Assembly (NCBI GenBank): GCA_025963465.1
Contig: JAOQAP010000060.1
Span: 1-63,410 of the forward strand
Direction of reading: 5' to 3'
Length of the DNA stretch: 63,410 nt
Source of the DNA: Flavipsychrobacter sp.
GTDB taxonomy: Bacteria; Bacteroidota; Bacteroidia; Chitinophagales; Chitinophagaceae
Part shown: piece by piece, positions 52,231-60,112 of the stretch
Layout: the number at the start of each line of letters is the position of its first letter
Numbering within the stretch: the stretch's first letter is position 1
Translations under genes and position numbers: made by a program
The notes under the pieces: generated by a model
What the model saw: only the letters and a program-made list of their open reading frames with translations
The model's database searches: none
Told to the model about the DNA's origin: nothing

Positions 52231-55089
52231 ATGCCTGAAAAGAAACTATTTCTCCTCGATGCGATGGCGCTCATCTATCGTGCGTATTATGCACTCATAC
52301 GCAGCCCACGTATCACCAGCAGGGGAAAAAACACCAATGCGCAATTTGGATTTACTACCACATTGCTCGATCTTATTAATAAAGAAAAACCAACGCACCT
52401 TGCCGTAGTGTTCGATACGTCCGCACCCACAGAGCGTCATACTGATTTTGCGGCCTACAAGGCCAATCGCCAGGAAACACCGGAAGATCTGTCCATTTCC
52501 ATTCCCGACATCAAGCGAATTGTAAAAGGCTTCAATCTTCCCTGCCTGGAACTGGATGGCTATGAGGCAGATGATATCATTGGCTCCCTTGCACTCGAAG
52601 CAGCCGCGCTCGACTACACCGTGTACATGGTAACACCCGATAAGGATTATGGCCAGATAGTTCGTGAAAAAGTATTCATTTATAAACCTCCTTTCCAGGG
52701 GGGAAGTGTAGAGATATATGGCCCGGCAGAAGTTTGTGCCAAGTGGGGTATCAAGCGTGTAGACCAGGTAATAGATATCCTCGGCCTTATGGGCGATGCG
52801 GTAGATAACATACCGGGCATACCCGGCGTAGGAGAAAAGACCGCAGCTAAGCTATTGGCAGAGTATGACAACATAGAGAACATACTCGCCAATGCCGACA
52901 AGATAAAAGGTGCGCTGGGCGAAAAGGTGCGTAATGGCAAAGACCTTGCCATTATGTCAAAAAAACTGGCGACTATTATCACTGATGTTCCCGTTCCTTT
53001 TCATGAGGAAGAATTCCGCATCAAGGAAAAGAATGTGGAAGTACTTACAGAGATATTTAATGAACTGGAATTCCGTGCGCTCAGCAAGCGTGTGCTGGGT
53101 ACCGTAGTCGTAGAGCAGGATATATGGAATGGCCAGCAGGCACCGGCAGGCCCTGTGTCTACAGATCTGTTCGGCAATGCCATACAGCAGAAAAGAAGTA
53201 GCGCACCTGCAGCAGCCCCTACTGAGCAGCCTGCGGAAACAGAAGAAACAGAAACGCTTCCTGCTAATCTCACAACCATCGACCAGGTACCACATGCGTA
53301 CCACTTGGTACAGACAGATGCGGAGATCGATGATCTGGTAGCATTGTTGTCTACGCAGAAAGAAATTGCGTTCGATACAGAAACGACCAATATAGATGCC
53401 AACCTTGCAGATCTTGTAGGTTTAAGTTTCAGCTTTGCAAAAGGCACGGGTTACTACGTTACAGTGCCTGAAGAAAGGGACGCAGTTATAAAGATACTGG
53501 AACGCCTGAAGCCCCTGTTTGATAAGACAGATATACTTTGGATAGGGCAGAATATCAAGTACGATATGACGATGCTCAAATGGTATGGCTTTGCGCTCAA
53601 AGGAAACATCTACGATACCATGCTGGCCAACTATGTGATAGACCCTGATGGCAAGCGCAGTATGGATATATTGAGCGCCAGGTATCTCAATTATCAACCA
53701 GTATCTATAGAAACGCTGATCGGCAAGAAAGGAAAGGGCCAGCAGTCTATGCGCGATGCACCACTGGAACAGGTGAAGGAGTATGCCGCAGAAGATGCCG
53801 ATGTAACCTTCCAGCTAAAAACAGTATTCGATCCCCTGCTTAGAGATCGTGAGGTGAAAAGAGTGTTCGATGAGGTAGAGAATCCTCTTGTTCCTGTGCT
53901 CATAGAAATGGAGTATGACGGCGTGGGTCTTGATGTGAATTTCCTGAATGAATACTCTAAGGAACTGGAGCTGGACATCCGCAAAGCAGAAGAAAATGTA
54001 TATCGCCATGCAGGCGTTAATTTCAACATTGGTTCACCAAAACAATTGGGTGAGGTGCTCTTCGAGGTAATGAAGATAGATGCAGGGCAGAAAAAGACCA
54101 AGACCGGCCAGTACGCCACAGGTGAGGATATACTCCAGAAGCTGCGGCACAAGCACCAGATCGTGGAAGACATACTTGCCTATCGCGAGCTGACAAAACT
54201 AAAGAGTACTTATGTAGACGCATTACCTACACTGATCAATCCTCGCACAGGCAGGCTGCATACCAGCTACAATCAGGCGGTAGCCGTTACCGGCAGGCTC
54301 AGCAGCAACAACCCGAACCTCCAGAATATACCTATACGCACAGAGCGTGGTCGTGAGATTCGTAAAGCGTTCATCTCCCGTGGCCCTGACTACCGCCTCA
54401 TCTCTGCCGATTATTCGCAGATAGAACTGCGCATAGTAGCAGCTATCAGCGGCGATGAAAATATGATCACGGCATTCAAAGAAGATAAGGACATACATAC
54501 TGCCACCGCAGCCAAGGTCTACGGTGTAGCTGAGAGCGAGGTAACAAAAGATATGCGTCGTGCTGCCAAGGCCGTCAACTTCGGAATCATATACGGGCAG
54601 TCAGCTTTCGGACTGGCGGAGAATATAGGTGTGAGCCGAACAGAGGCCAAGACCATCATCGATAATTACTTTATACAGTATCCGTCCATCAAGCGCTACA
54701 TGGATACGTCTATCAACTTTGCCAAGGAGCATGGTTATGTAGAAACAGTTATGGGCCGCAAGCGCTGGTTAAAAGATATTTATTCCAATAACTTTACCGT
54801 GCGTGGCTATGCAGAGCGAAATGCTATAAACATGCCGATACAGGGCACTGCGGCAGATATGATAAAGCTGGCCATGATAGCCATACACCGGGAGCTTACT
54901 AAGCAGAACCTGCGTACAAGAATGATCCTGCAGGTACATGATGAGCTTGTATTTGATGTGCCGGTGGAGGAAGTGGAGGCTGCACGGCTGCTCATAAAAA
55001 CAGCCATGGAAGCCGCTATGAAACTACCACACGATGTACCTGTAAACGTAGAAACAGGAGTGGGCAACAGCTGGCTGGAAGCACATTAA
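52231..55089 (+). CDS. polA: DNA polymerase I
   Basis: Repair and Okazaki-fragment-processing polymerase, about 952 residues from ATG 52231 (MPEKKLFLLDAMALIYRAYYAL). The 5' nuclease domain includes LELDGYEADDIIGSLA and the helix-hairpin-helix IPGIPGVGEKTAAKLL. The 3'-5' exonuclease has its metal motif in AFDTETTNID near residue 377, so proofreading should be active. Polymerase motif A is SADYSQIELRI, motif B KDMRRAAKAVNFGIIYG and motif C LQVHDELVFDVP. A Glu/Ala/Pro-rich linker (PAAAPTEQPAETEETE) joins the nuclease and exonuclease parts. Confidence 0.97.
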   Translation: MPEKKLFLLDAMALIYRAYYALIRSPRITSRGKNTNAQFGFTTTLLDLINKEKPTHLAVVFDTSAPTERHTDFAAYKANRQETPEDLSISIPDIKRIVKGFNLPCLELDGYEADDIIGSLALEAAALDYTVYMVTPDKDYGQIVREKVFIYKPPFQGGSVEIYGPAEVCAKWGIKRVDQVIDILGLMGDAVDNIPGIPGVGEKTAAKLLAEYDNIENILANADKIKGALGEKVRNGKDLAIMSKKLATIITDVPVPFHEEEFRIKEKNVEVLTEIFNELEFRALSKRVLGTVVVEQDIWNGQQAPAGPVSTDLFGNAIQQKRSSAPAAAPTEQPAETEETETLPANLTTIDQVPHAYHLVQTDAEIDDLVALLSTQKEIAFDTETTNIDANLADLVGLSFSFAKGTGYYVTVPEERDAVIKILERLKPLFDKTDILWIGQNIKYDMTMLKWYGFALKGNIYDTMLANYVIDPDGKRSMDILSARYLNYQPVSIETLIGKKGKGQQSMRDAPLEQVKEYAAEDADVTFQLKTVFDPLLRDREVKRVFDEVENPLVPVLIEMEYDGVGLDVNFLNEYSKELELDIRKAEENVYRHAGVNFNIGSPKQLGEVLFEVMKIDAGQKKTKTGQYATGEDILQKLRHKHQIVEDILAYRELTKLKSTYVDALPTLINPRTGRLHTSYNQAVAVTGRLSSNNPNLQNIPIRTERGREIRKAFISRGPDYRLISADYSQIELRIVAAISGDENMITAFKEDKDIHTATAAKVYGVAESEVTKDMRRAAKAVNFGIIYGQSAFGLAENIGVSRTEAKTIIDNYFIQYPSIKRYMDTSINFAKEHGYVETVMGRKRWLKDIYSNNFTVRGYAERNAINMPIQGTAADMIKLAMIAIHRELTKQNLRTRMILQVHDELVFDVPVEEVEAARLLIKTAMEAAMKLPHDVPVNVETGVGNSWLEAH

Positions 55090-55127
55090 TAGAAATTAGA
55101 ATAGCTTACAAATATTTACTCGTCACA

Positions 55128-55186
55128 ATAGCCCCGACCTTTAGGTCGGGGATTAATGCAAACAATGGACGGCTTCAGCCAAAATT
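55128..55186. repeat. REP-like element, GGCTTTAGCC family, copy 2
   Basis: TAGCCCCGACCTTTAGGTCG then GGGATTAATGCAAACAATGGACGGCTTCAGCCAAAAT. Same two-hairpin layout as at 48538: CCCCGACC/GGTCGGGG and GGCT/AGCC, with paired changes that keep the stems. It lies just after polA. Confidence 0.8.
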
Positions 55187-55232
55187 ACGCTCAGTGTACA
55201 TTTTATTAGTATAAACACTACCTGATATTGAT

Positions 55233-55272
55233 AAAAAGAGAAAAGCTGCGATATCGCAGCTTTTCTCTTTTT
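55233..55272. terminator. Perfect 40-base palindrome acting as a bidirectional terminator
   Basis: AAAAAGAGAAAAGCTGCGAT followed by its exact complement ATCGCAGCTTTTCTCTTTTT, with no unpaired loop bases. It lies between the convergent polA and RelA/SpoT-like genes and ends in T on both strands. Confidence 0.85.
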
Positions 55273-55289
55273 TATGTTTTATGTAACTA

Positions 55290-57365
55290 TTATGGTCGCA
55301 ATGTAAGATGAGCGAAGCTCGTAGACACATCAGCTGAATTCCTGATGGAATTGTAAGTAGGGATAATGTAGCGCGCGCTATAGTCATTATCAGAGATGAA
55401 CTTCACTACATACTCTATTGCGAATGCAGGATCGTTCTTCTTGCCTACCAGCAAATACTCCAGGTAGAACAGGCTGATACCTGAATCGAAAGAACCACCA
55501 TTGTCCTTGCCTATCCATTTTTCAGCAAATGCTACTATATCATTCTTATTGTCTGTAAGCCTGTCGTGCAGCTGCTTCAGTGTAAACACCTTCAGGAAGC
55601 GCAGACGTTCTACATCACCTTCTATATCTATTTCAGAATTGATCTTCGCACCGGCACGTTCTGCTATGCGCATGTCCACTTCTTTCAGCAGTTTGCTGTT
55701 GATCACATATTCCCTCAGTGATGAGTCGGTCATAGGAGCGTTCTCATCAAGCGCTACTACCCTGTTCACGATAGGTTTAGGCTGCGCATCTTCAAAGAAA
55801 GGAACTGCGTTCACTACAGGCTGTGCCTGCTCACGAACAACTTCAGATACTTTCGCTGCTATGTTATTTGTTTCTGCTGCTACGTTAGGTATTACCTGCT
55901 CTGCTGCCTTAGCTATAGTTACTTCAGGTACTACTGCCGATACCATATTGGCAATAGGCGCTATTGTTTCAGGTATTGCTATTGGCTGCGGCACTTCTAT
56001 AGGCGCTGTAGCAAAGCTCGCTATTGTGTGCTGTGCTTCTTCTATAGCAGGTACAGTAGGTATTTGCTGTTCTACAAGAGGGCCTATGTTAGTAATGTCA
56101 GCTATATGCTCTTCGATGATATTCTTTGGAGTTACCGGTGTATTTTCTATTGCCAGTGTTCCGTTCCTGTCCACGTTCATTTCTGCCATAGGTGCTTCTG
56201 CAGACAAAGTAACACGCTGTGGTACTATGCCCAGTGCAGGTGCTGCAGGTTTTGGTGTTTCCATTACTGCTGCCTTTGGCACTATTGATGCTACATATGC
56301 AGCTACCAGCGGATGCAATACTTCTTCCTGCTTAGGAGCTACCGGTGGCACTACAGCCTGTGGCTGTTCCTGTACCGGAGCTACGTATACCGGTTCAGGC
56401 TGTGCTACGGGTTGTGGCTGTTCCTGTACTGGTGCTACATATACAGGTTCCGGTTGTGCTACTATATTGTTTACTACTGTTTGTGGTTGTTCCTGCACCG
56501 GTGGTGCTACATACACAACCGGTTCCGGCTGTGGTGCTGCAATCGGTGTCACTACTACCTGGCTTACTACCGCCTGCGGCGCTTCCTGTACCGGTGCAGC
56601 AGGTGCCGGTGTTGGTTCAGGTTGTGCAGCCACTGGTTGTGCCACTACATTATGCACTACTACCTGTGGTTGTGCAGGTACTTCATGCACTACCGCCTGC
56701 AGGTGCTCAGCAAAAGTAGTAGCAGGTGCTACCGGCTCAGCTTGCGGCACATATGATGCAGTATGGTGTTGTGCTACTGTATGATGTGTTACGGGTGCTT
56801 CTTTTTGTTCGTTGCGTTTGCCGTTCTCGGTCCTCATTTTCAGGAACTCGATATCGGCCATTTCAAGCAGTGCGCCTACTCTGTAGAAGTCTCTCTTCGA
56901 CTCGTCAGGGAATGCAGCTGTATCATAGCCCAGCTCTTTTTCTATACCGGACCATGCGTCCTGCAGCATAGAGCAAAGCTGTATCTCGAATTTCTTATCA
57001 CCACACCTTTTGTATTCGGTCAGGTCACGGCGGTTCGCCTTAAGGCTGCCTATGTACTGTATGTGTTTATAAGAAAAGCTATCCAGCCTGTTCTTCTTTT
57101 TATCTATCGACTTACCTTTTATGATATCAAATTCGCTCTGCAGTATATCTGCTACTTTGCTTACTGTATCTTCAAAATAAGTTATGATCCTGATAACGGG
57201 CATGTACACATCTTCCGCGCTCATATGCGGGTGATGCTCCATCTGTGACTCGATCCTGTAATAAGGAATGCTGTTTTGAATAGCGATTTCTCTTACAAGG
57301 TCTTCAATTTTTGCCATGAACGCCGTACTGGTTTCAATAGCAGATTGATACTTTTTTGACAGCAT
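55290..57365 (-). CDS. Degenerate RelA/SpoT-like synthetase domain fused to a Pro/Gln/Val repeat region
   Basis: A 691-residue cytoplasmic-looking protein. Residues about 1-170 resemble a (p)ppGpp synthetase: VIRIITYFEDTVSKVADIL, FSYKHIQYIGSL and FEIQLCSMLQDAWSGIEKELGYD line up with the DIxGIR, GYRSxH and EIQxRT ... W..IEH blocks. The metal-binding Asp position is Tyr and the SxH histidine is Gln, while the EIQ glutamate is kept, so normal synthesis is doubtful. Residues about 180-550 are low complexity, with 18-residue units such as VYVAPVQEQPQPVAQPEP. A unique C-terminal region of about 130 residues (NSKLLKEVDMRIAERAG ...) follows. Function is unknown. Confidence 0.7.
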   Translation of the reverse strand: MLSKKYQSAIETSTAFMAKIEDLVREIAIQNSIPYYRIESQMEHHPHMSAEDVYMPVIRIITYFEDTVSKVADILQSEFDIIKGKSIDKKKNRLDSFSYKHIQYIGSLKANRRDLTEYKRCGDKKFEIQLCSMLQDAWSGIEKELGYDTAAFPDESKRDFYRVGALLEMADIEFLKMRTENGKRNEQKEAPVTHHTVAQHHTASYVPQAEPVAPATTFAEHLQAVVHEVPAQPQVVVHNVVAQPVAAQPEPTPAPAAPVQEAPQAVVSQVVVTPIAAPQPEPVVYVAPPVQEQPQTVVNNIVAQPEPVYVAPVQEQPQPVAQPEPVYVAPVQEQPQAVVPPVAPKQEEVLHPLVAAYVASIVPKAAVMETPKPAAPALGIVPQRVTLSAEAPMAEMNVDRNGTLAIENTPVTPKNIIEEHIADITNIGPLVEQQIPTVPAIEEAQHTIASFATAPIEVPQPIAIPETIAPIANMVSAVVPEVTIAKAAEQVIPNVAAETNNIAAKVSEVVREQAQPVVNAVPFFEDAQPKPIVNRVVALDENAPMTDSSLREYVINSKLLKEVDMRIAERAGAKINSEIDIEGDVERLRFLKVFTLKQLHDRLTDNKNDIVAFAEKWIGKDNGGSFDSGISLFYLEYLLVGKKNDPAFAIEYVVKFISDNDYSARYIIPTYNSIRNSADVSTSFAHLTLRP
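56345..56470 (-). repeat. 54-base tandem coding repeat within the RelA/SpoT-like gene
   Basis: On the plus strand TGTGGCTGTTCCTGTACCGG recurs 54 bases later as TGTGGCTGTTCCTGTACTGG, corresponding to 18-residue units with QEQPQ, QPEP and VYVAP. Further diverged units extend on both sides. The unit length keeps the frame, so copy number can vary without breaking the gene. Confidence 0.65.
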
Positions 57366-57496
57366 AATCCAATTAATTAGTCTACAAGTTTACGAATTTT
57401 TTTAATTAACCATAGATTTACATGCTTTATTAACCAATGGTTAGGAAAAGATTAACCGTCAGTTTAGGGCAACAAATGTAAAAAATAGCAAATCAA

Positions 57497-58228
57497 TTAT
57501 GATGCTGGAGCTTCATCACTCTCTGTTGGAGGTGGGGTTTTCTTCCCCGGTGGCTTCCATAATAGCTTCCATTCCTGTGGGCTAAGAGCATCTTGTACAT
57601 CAAAATTGCCTATTTTGGTACGCCTCAGTTCCTGCAGGTAAGCACCACAGCCCAGTAGCTGTCCAAAGTCGTTAGCTATAGAGCGGATATAGGTACCAGT
57701 GCTGCATACCACCCTGAAATGTACCTCCGGCAGGGCTATCTTAGTCAGCTCGAACTCGCTGATTATCACTGGCCTTGCCTGCAAAATGACCTCTACGCCG
57801 GCACGTGCCAGGTCGTAAGAGCGCTTGCCGTCTTTTTTGATGGCAGAGTGTATGGGTGGCACCTGCATCACCTCGCCGGTCAGTTTTGCAGCAGCGTCCA
57901 ATAGCTGTTGTTCTGTTATATGGTCAAAAGGTAGTATGTTTTGTGGTTCACTTTCCTTGTCATAGGTTTCCGTGGTGGCCCCAAGGTGAAAAATGCCCGT
58001 ATACTCTTTTGGTAATTGCTGGTACTGCGATATCTGTTTGGTCATTTCTCCCGTGCAGCAGATGAGCAGGCCTGTGGCCAGCGGGTCCAGCGTACCGCAA
58101 TGCCCTATTTTGGCGCGCAGGGATATTTTTACGTGGTTGATGGCGTCAAAAGACGTCCACTTATATGGCTTATCCAGTAATATTACACCGCCCTTTTTCA
58201 GTTCGGCAGGCATGGGTCTTTTTTCCAT
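57497..58228 (-). CDS. truB: tRNA pseudouridine(55) synthase
   Basis: Makes pseudouridine 55 in the T loop of tRNAs. The 243 residues show GVILLDKPYKWTSFDAIN, the catalytic aspartate segment KIGHCGTLDPLATGLLICCTGEMTK near residue 60, and VVCSTGTYIRSIANDFGQLLGCGAYLQELRRTKIG. The TACCTTTG promoter element ends 5 bases before its ATG. Confidence 0.96.
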   Translation of the reverse strand: MEKRPMPAELKKGGVILLDKPYKWTSFDAINHVKISLRAKIGHCGTLDPLATGLLICCTGEMTKQISQYQQLPKEYTGIFHLGATTETYDKESEPQNILPFDHITEQQLLDAAAKLTGEVMQVPPIHSAIKKDGKRSYDLARAGVEVILQARPVIISEFELTKIALPEVHFRVVCSTGTYIRSIANDFGQLLGCGAYLQELRRTKIGNFDVQDALSPQEWKLLWKPPGKKTPPPTESDEAPAS

Positions 58229-58233
58229 TGGTG

Positions 58234-58241
58234 CAAAGGTA
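58234..58241 (-). promoter_or_regulatory. -7 element abutting the truB start
   Basis: Minus strand TAccTTTG then CACCA then ATG. Exact consensus with only 5 bases to the start codon, implying a leaderless message. Confidence 0.5.
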
Positions 58242-58387
58242 GGTATTTGATTAATCAGGTAATGTGGTAATAGAAATGGGACGATCGGGGTAACAATACA
58301 AAAACATAATGTCCCTTTTAACCAATTAATATTTTAACTACTTCCCCTTTTTTCCTACCTTGTATATTCACCATAAAAAAACATACT

Positions 58388-58888
58388 ATGGCACTTAACG
58401 CATACCTGACCCTTAAGGGCCAGAAAACAGGACAGATAAAAGGCTCTGTAACGCAGAAGGGCAGGGAAAATACCATAGCTGTAATAGCTGTATCGCACGA
58501 GATCGTTTCTCCGCGCGATCCCCAGAGCGGGTTGCCTACAGGGCAGCGCATGCACAAGCCATTTGTGATCACAAAAGAGCTGGACAAAAGCTCCCCCTTG
58601 CTGCATAATGCGCTGACTAATAATGAGAATATAACGGAGTTCACCCTTCGCTTTTATACACCGCAGATAGGGGCGGCAACTGGTGTGGGTGCTGAAGTGC
58701 AGCACTACACTGTAAAACTAACCAATGCCAGCATCGCATCTATTAGCTTCCGTATGCTGAACAATAAGAACCCGGAGCTGGTAAGATTTGCAGAGTATGA
58801 GGAGATAGCATTTACCTACCAGAAAATAGAATGGACCTGGAACGACGGTGGCATAACTGCCCAGGACGACTGGGAAGCGAGGGTATAA
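58388..58888 (+). CDS. Hcp/TssD-family type VI secretion tube protein (orphan)
   Basis: A 166-residue protein matching the Hcp family: GSVTQKGRENTIAVIAVSHEIVSPRD, SGLPTGQRMHKPFVITKELDKSSPLLHNALTNNE, YTVKLTNASIASI and FTYQKIEWTWNDGG near the end. Hcp forms the hexameric inner tube of type VI secretion and related contractile systems. No sheath, baseplate, VgrG or ATPase gene is in the window, and a terminator follows at once, so it is a single-gene unit here. It may work with a system elsewhere in the genome or have another role. Confidence 0.87.
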   Translation: MALNAYLTLKGQKTGQIKGSVTQKGRENTIAVIAVSHEIVSPRDPQSGLPTGQRMHKPFVITKELDKSSPLLHNALTNNENITEFTLRFYTPQIGAATGVGAEVQHYTVKLTNASIASISFRMLNNKNPELVRFAEYEEIAFTYQKIEWTWNDGGITAQDDWEARV

Positions 58889-58911
58889 TAAAGTCATTTT
58901 TAATATTGTTT

Positions 58912-58945
58912 ACCACGCCACCGCTAACCGGTGGCGTGGTTTTTT
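58912..58945 (+). terminator. Intrinsic terminator after the hcp-like gene
   Basis: ACCACGCCACCG-ctaac-CGGTGGCGTGGT-TTTTT, a 12-base perfect stem followed by T, 24 bases past the hcp-like stop. Confidence 0.9.
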
Positions 58946-59028
58946 GTGTAGGTAACATTTTGGACGAGCGTATGAATTGCAGCATAAGCGTATAATTTCT
59001 AATAAAAGATCAATTAACTCCTTTGATA

Positions 59029-59421
59029 ATGGTTATAGAAGCGAAAGACAAGCTGGAACAATTGCATAAAAGAATGATAGAAGAAGTACAGGACTATGCA
59101 ATTATTCTCCTTGATGTGGACGGTACGATACTGACGTGGAACGCAGGTGTGGAAAAAATAAAAGGTTACAAACCCAATGAGATCATAGGTCAGAACTTCA
59201 ATATTTTTTATCTCCCCCAGGACCGCCAGGCCAAACTACCCCAGAGCCTGCTGGACCTTGCCGTAAGAGAAGGCCGTGCCAGGCATATAGGCAGGCGTGT
59301 GCGCAGGGATGGTACCATATTCTGGGGCAGTATACTCATCACCGCTATTCACGATGAGGCTGGTAATGTAATAGGCTTTACCAAACTGACCCGCGAGCTG
59401 CGCGATAACGAGATAGACTAA
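59029..59421 (+). CDS. Single PAS-domain protein
   Basis: About 130 residues from ATG 59029 (MVIEAKDKLEQLHKRM). One PAS domain is recognisable: DYAIILLDVDGTILTWNAGVEKIKGYKPNEIIGQNFNIFYLPQD, then RRVRRDGTIFWGSILITAIHDEAGNVIGFTKLTRELRDN, which resembles the PAS modules of hybrid histidine kinases. Here the gene ends after the PAS domain with no kinase or output part, so it is either a small stand-alone sensor or a relic of a larger protein. Confidence 0.87.
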   Translation: MVIEAKDKLEQLHKRMIEEVQDYAIILLDVDGTILTWNAGVEKIKGYKPNEIIGQNFNIFYLPQDRQAKLPQSLLDLAVREGRARHIGRRVRRDGTIFWGSILITAIHDEAGNVIGFTKLTRELRDNEID

Positions 59422-59431
59422 GCGAGACCAT

Positions 59432-60106
59432 CTACGACCTGGTAAACCTGTACCTCATCCCTATAGTAATGGGAAAGGAAAGCTGTTTCCAGCCCAGTAT
59501 TCCTGTTTGAGATTGACTGGTCCCTTTCTCAAGTGTTGCATCGGTATACCTTACCCCTGTCTCGAGGTTGATACGGGTGCGGTCGCCAACAACAATGGCA
59601 TATCCTGACTGGCCGCCGTAATACAACCCCTTACATGCTGGGTAGATGATCTCCGTAGGATAATTGGTGACAAGTGTCCTTGAGTTCATATTGAATAGCT
59701 GCCCGAATGTGCCGCCAACATAGATATAGCTGTTGGGCAGGTAGAACTTATAATTGACAAATACATTGGGGCATACTGCAGGCTGGGTAACGATGGCCGT
59801 GCTTGCTACCGATATCTCTTTTACCGACCCGCCGACCAGGTAAAACTGTGTCACCTTTTGCGAGTACTCCACACCAAACACATCTGCAGCTATACCAAAC
59901 TGTATCCTCCTGATGTTCATAGACAAGCGTACCGAACAAAAACCTTTCATCACAGGCTTAACATCAGATACATGCACAGAAGATGCGGGATCCGCAACTA
60001 CCTTCGGCCTTGCGCCCGGAATCAATCCTAAATTCGCACTCACTTCTGCATATTGCGCGTGGCATATGACCGGGACCAGCAATAAGAGCAAAAACAGTTT
60101 TTTCAT
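59432..60106 (-). CDS. Exported beta-barrel-like protein of unknown function
   Basis: A 224-residue protein with a signal peptide (MKKLFLLLLLVPVICHAQ). Alternating hydrophobic strands with aromatic ends (FGIAADVFGVEYSQ, VFVNYKFYLPNSYIYVGGTFGQLF, FPITIGMRYRFTRS) and a C-terminal aromatic residue near the end suggest a small outer-membrane beta-barrel. It starts 6 bases after the stop of the cyclophilin gene on the same strand, so the two are co-transcribed. Confidence 0.7.
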   Translation of the reverse strand: MKKLFLLLLLVPVICHAQYAEVSANLGLIPGARPKVVADPASSVHVSDVKPVMKGFCSVRLSMNIRRIQFGIAADVFGVEYSQKVTQFYLVGGSVKEISVASTAIVTQPAVCPNVFVNYKFYLPNSYIYVGGTFGQLFNMNSRTLVTNYPTEIIYPACKGLYYGGQSGYAIVVGDRTRINLETGVRYTDATLEKGTSQSQTGILGWKQLSFPITIGMRYRFTRS

Positions 60107-60112
60107 ACAACT

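Noticed and set aside
55175-55387. 70-codon minus-strand ORF at the end of the RelA/SpoT-like gene
   Set aside because: It crosses the palindromic terminator and the REP-like element and overlaps the real gene in another frame.
55501-56784. Plus-strand ORF of 427 codons opposite the RelA/SpoT-like gene
   Set aside because: It is the antisense shadow of the Pro/Gln/Val repeat region; the product is Thr/Cys/Gly low complexity with no domain or plausible start context.
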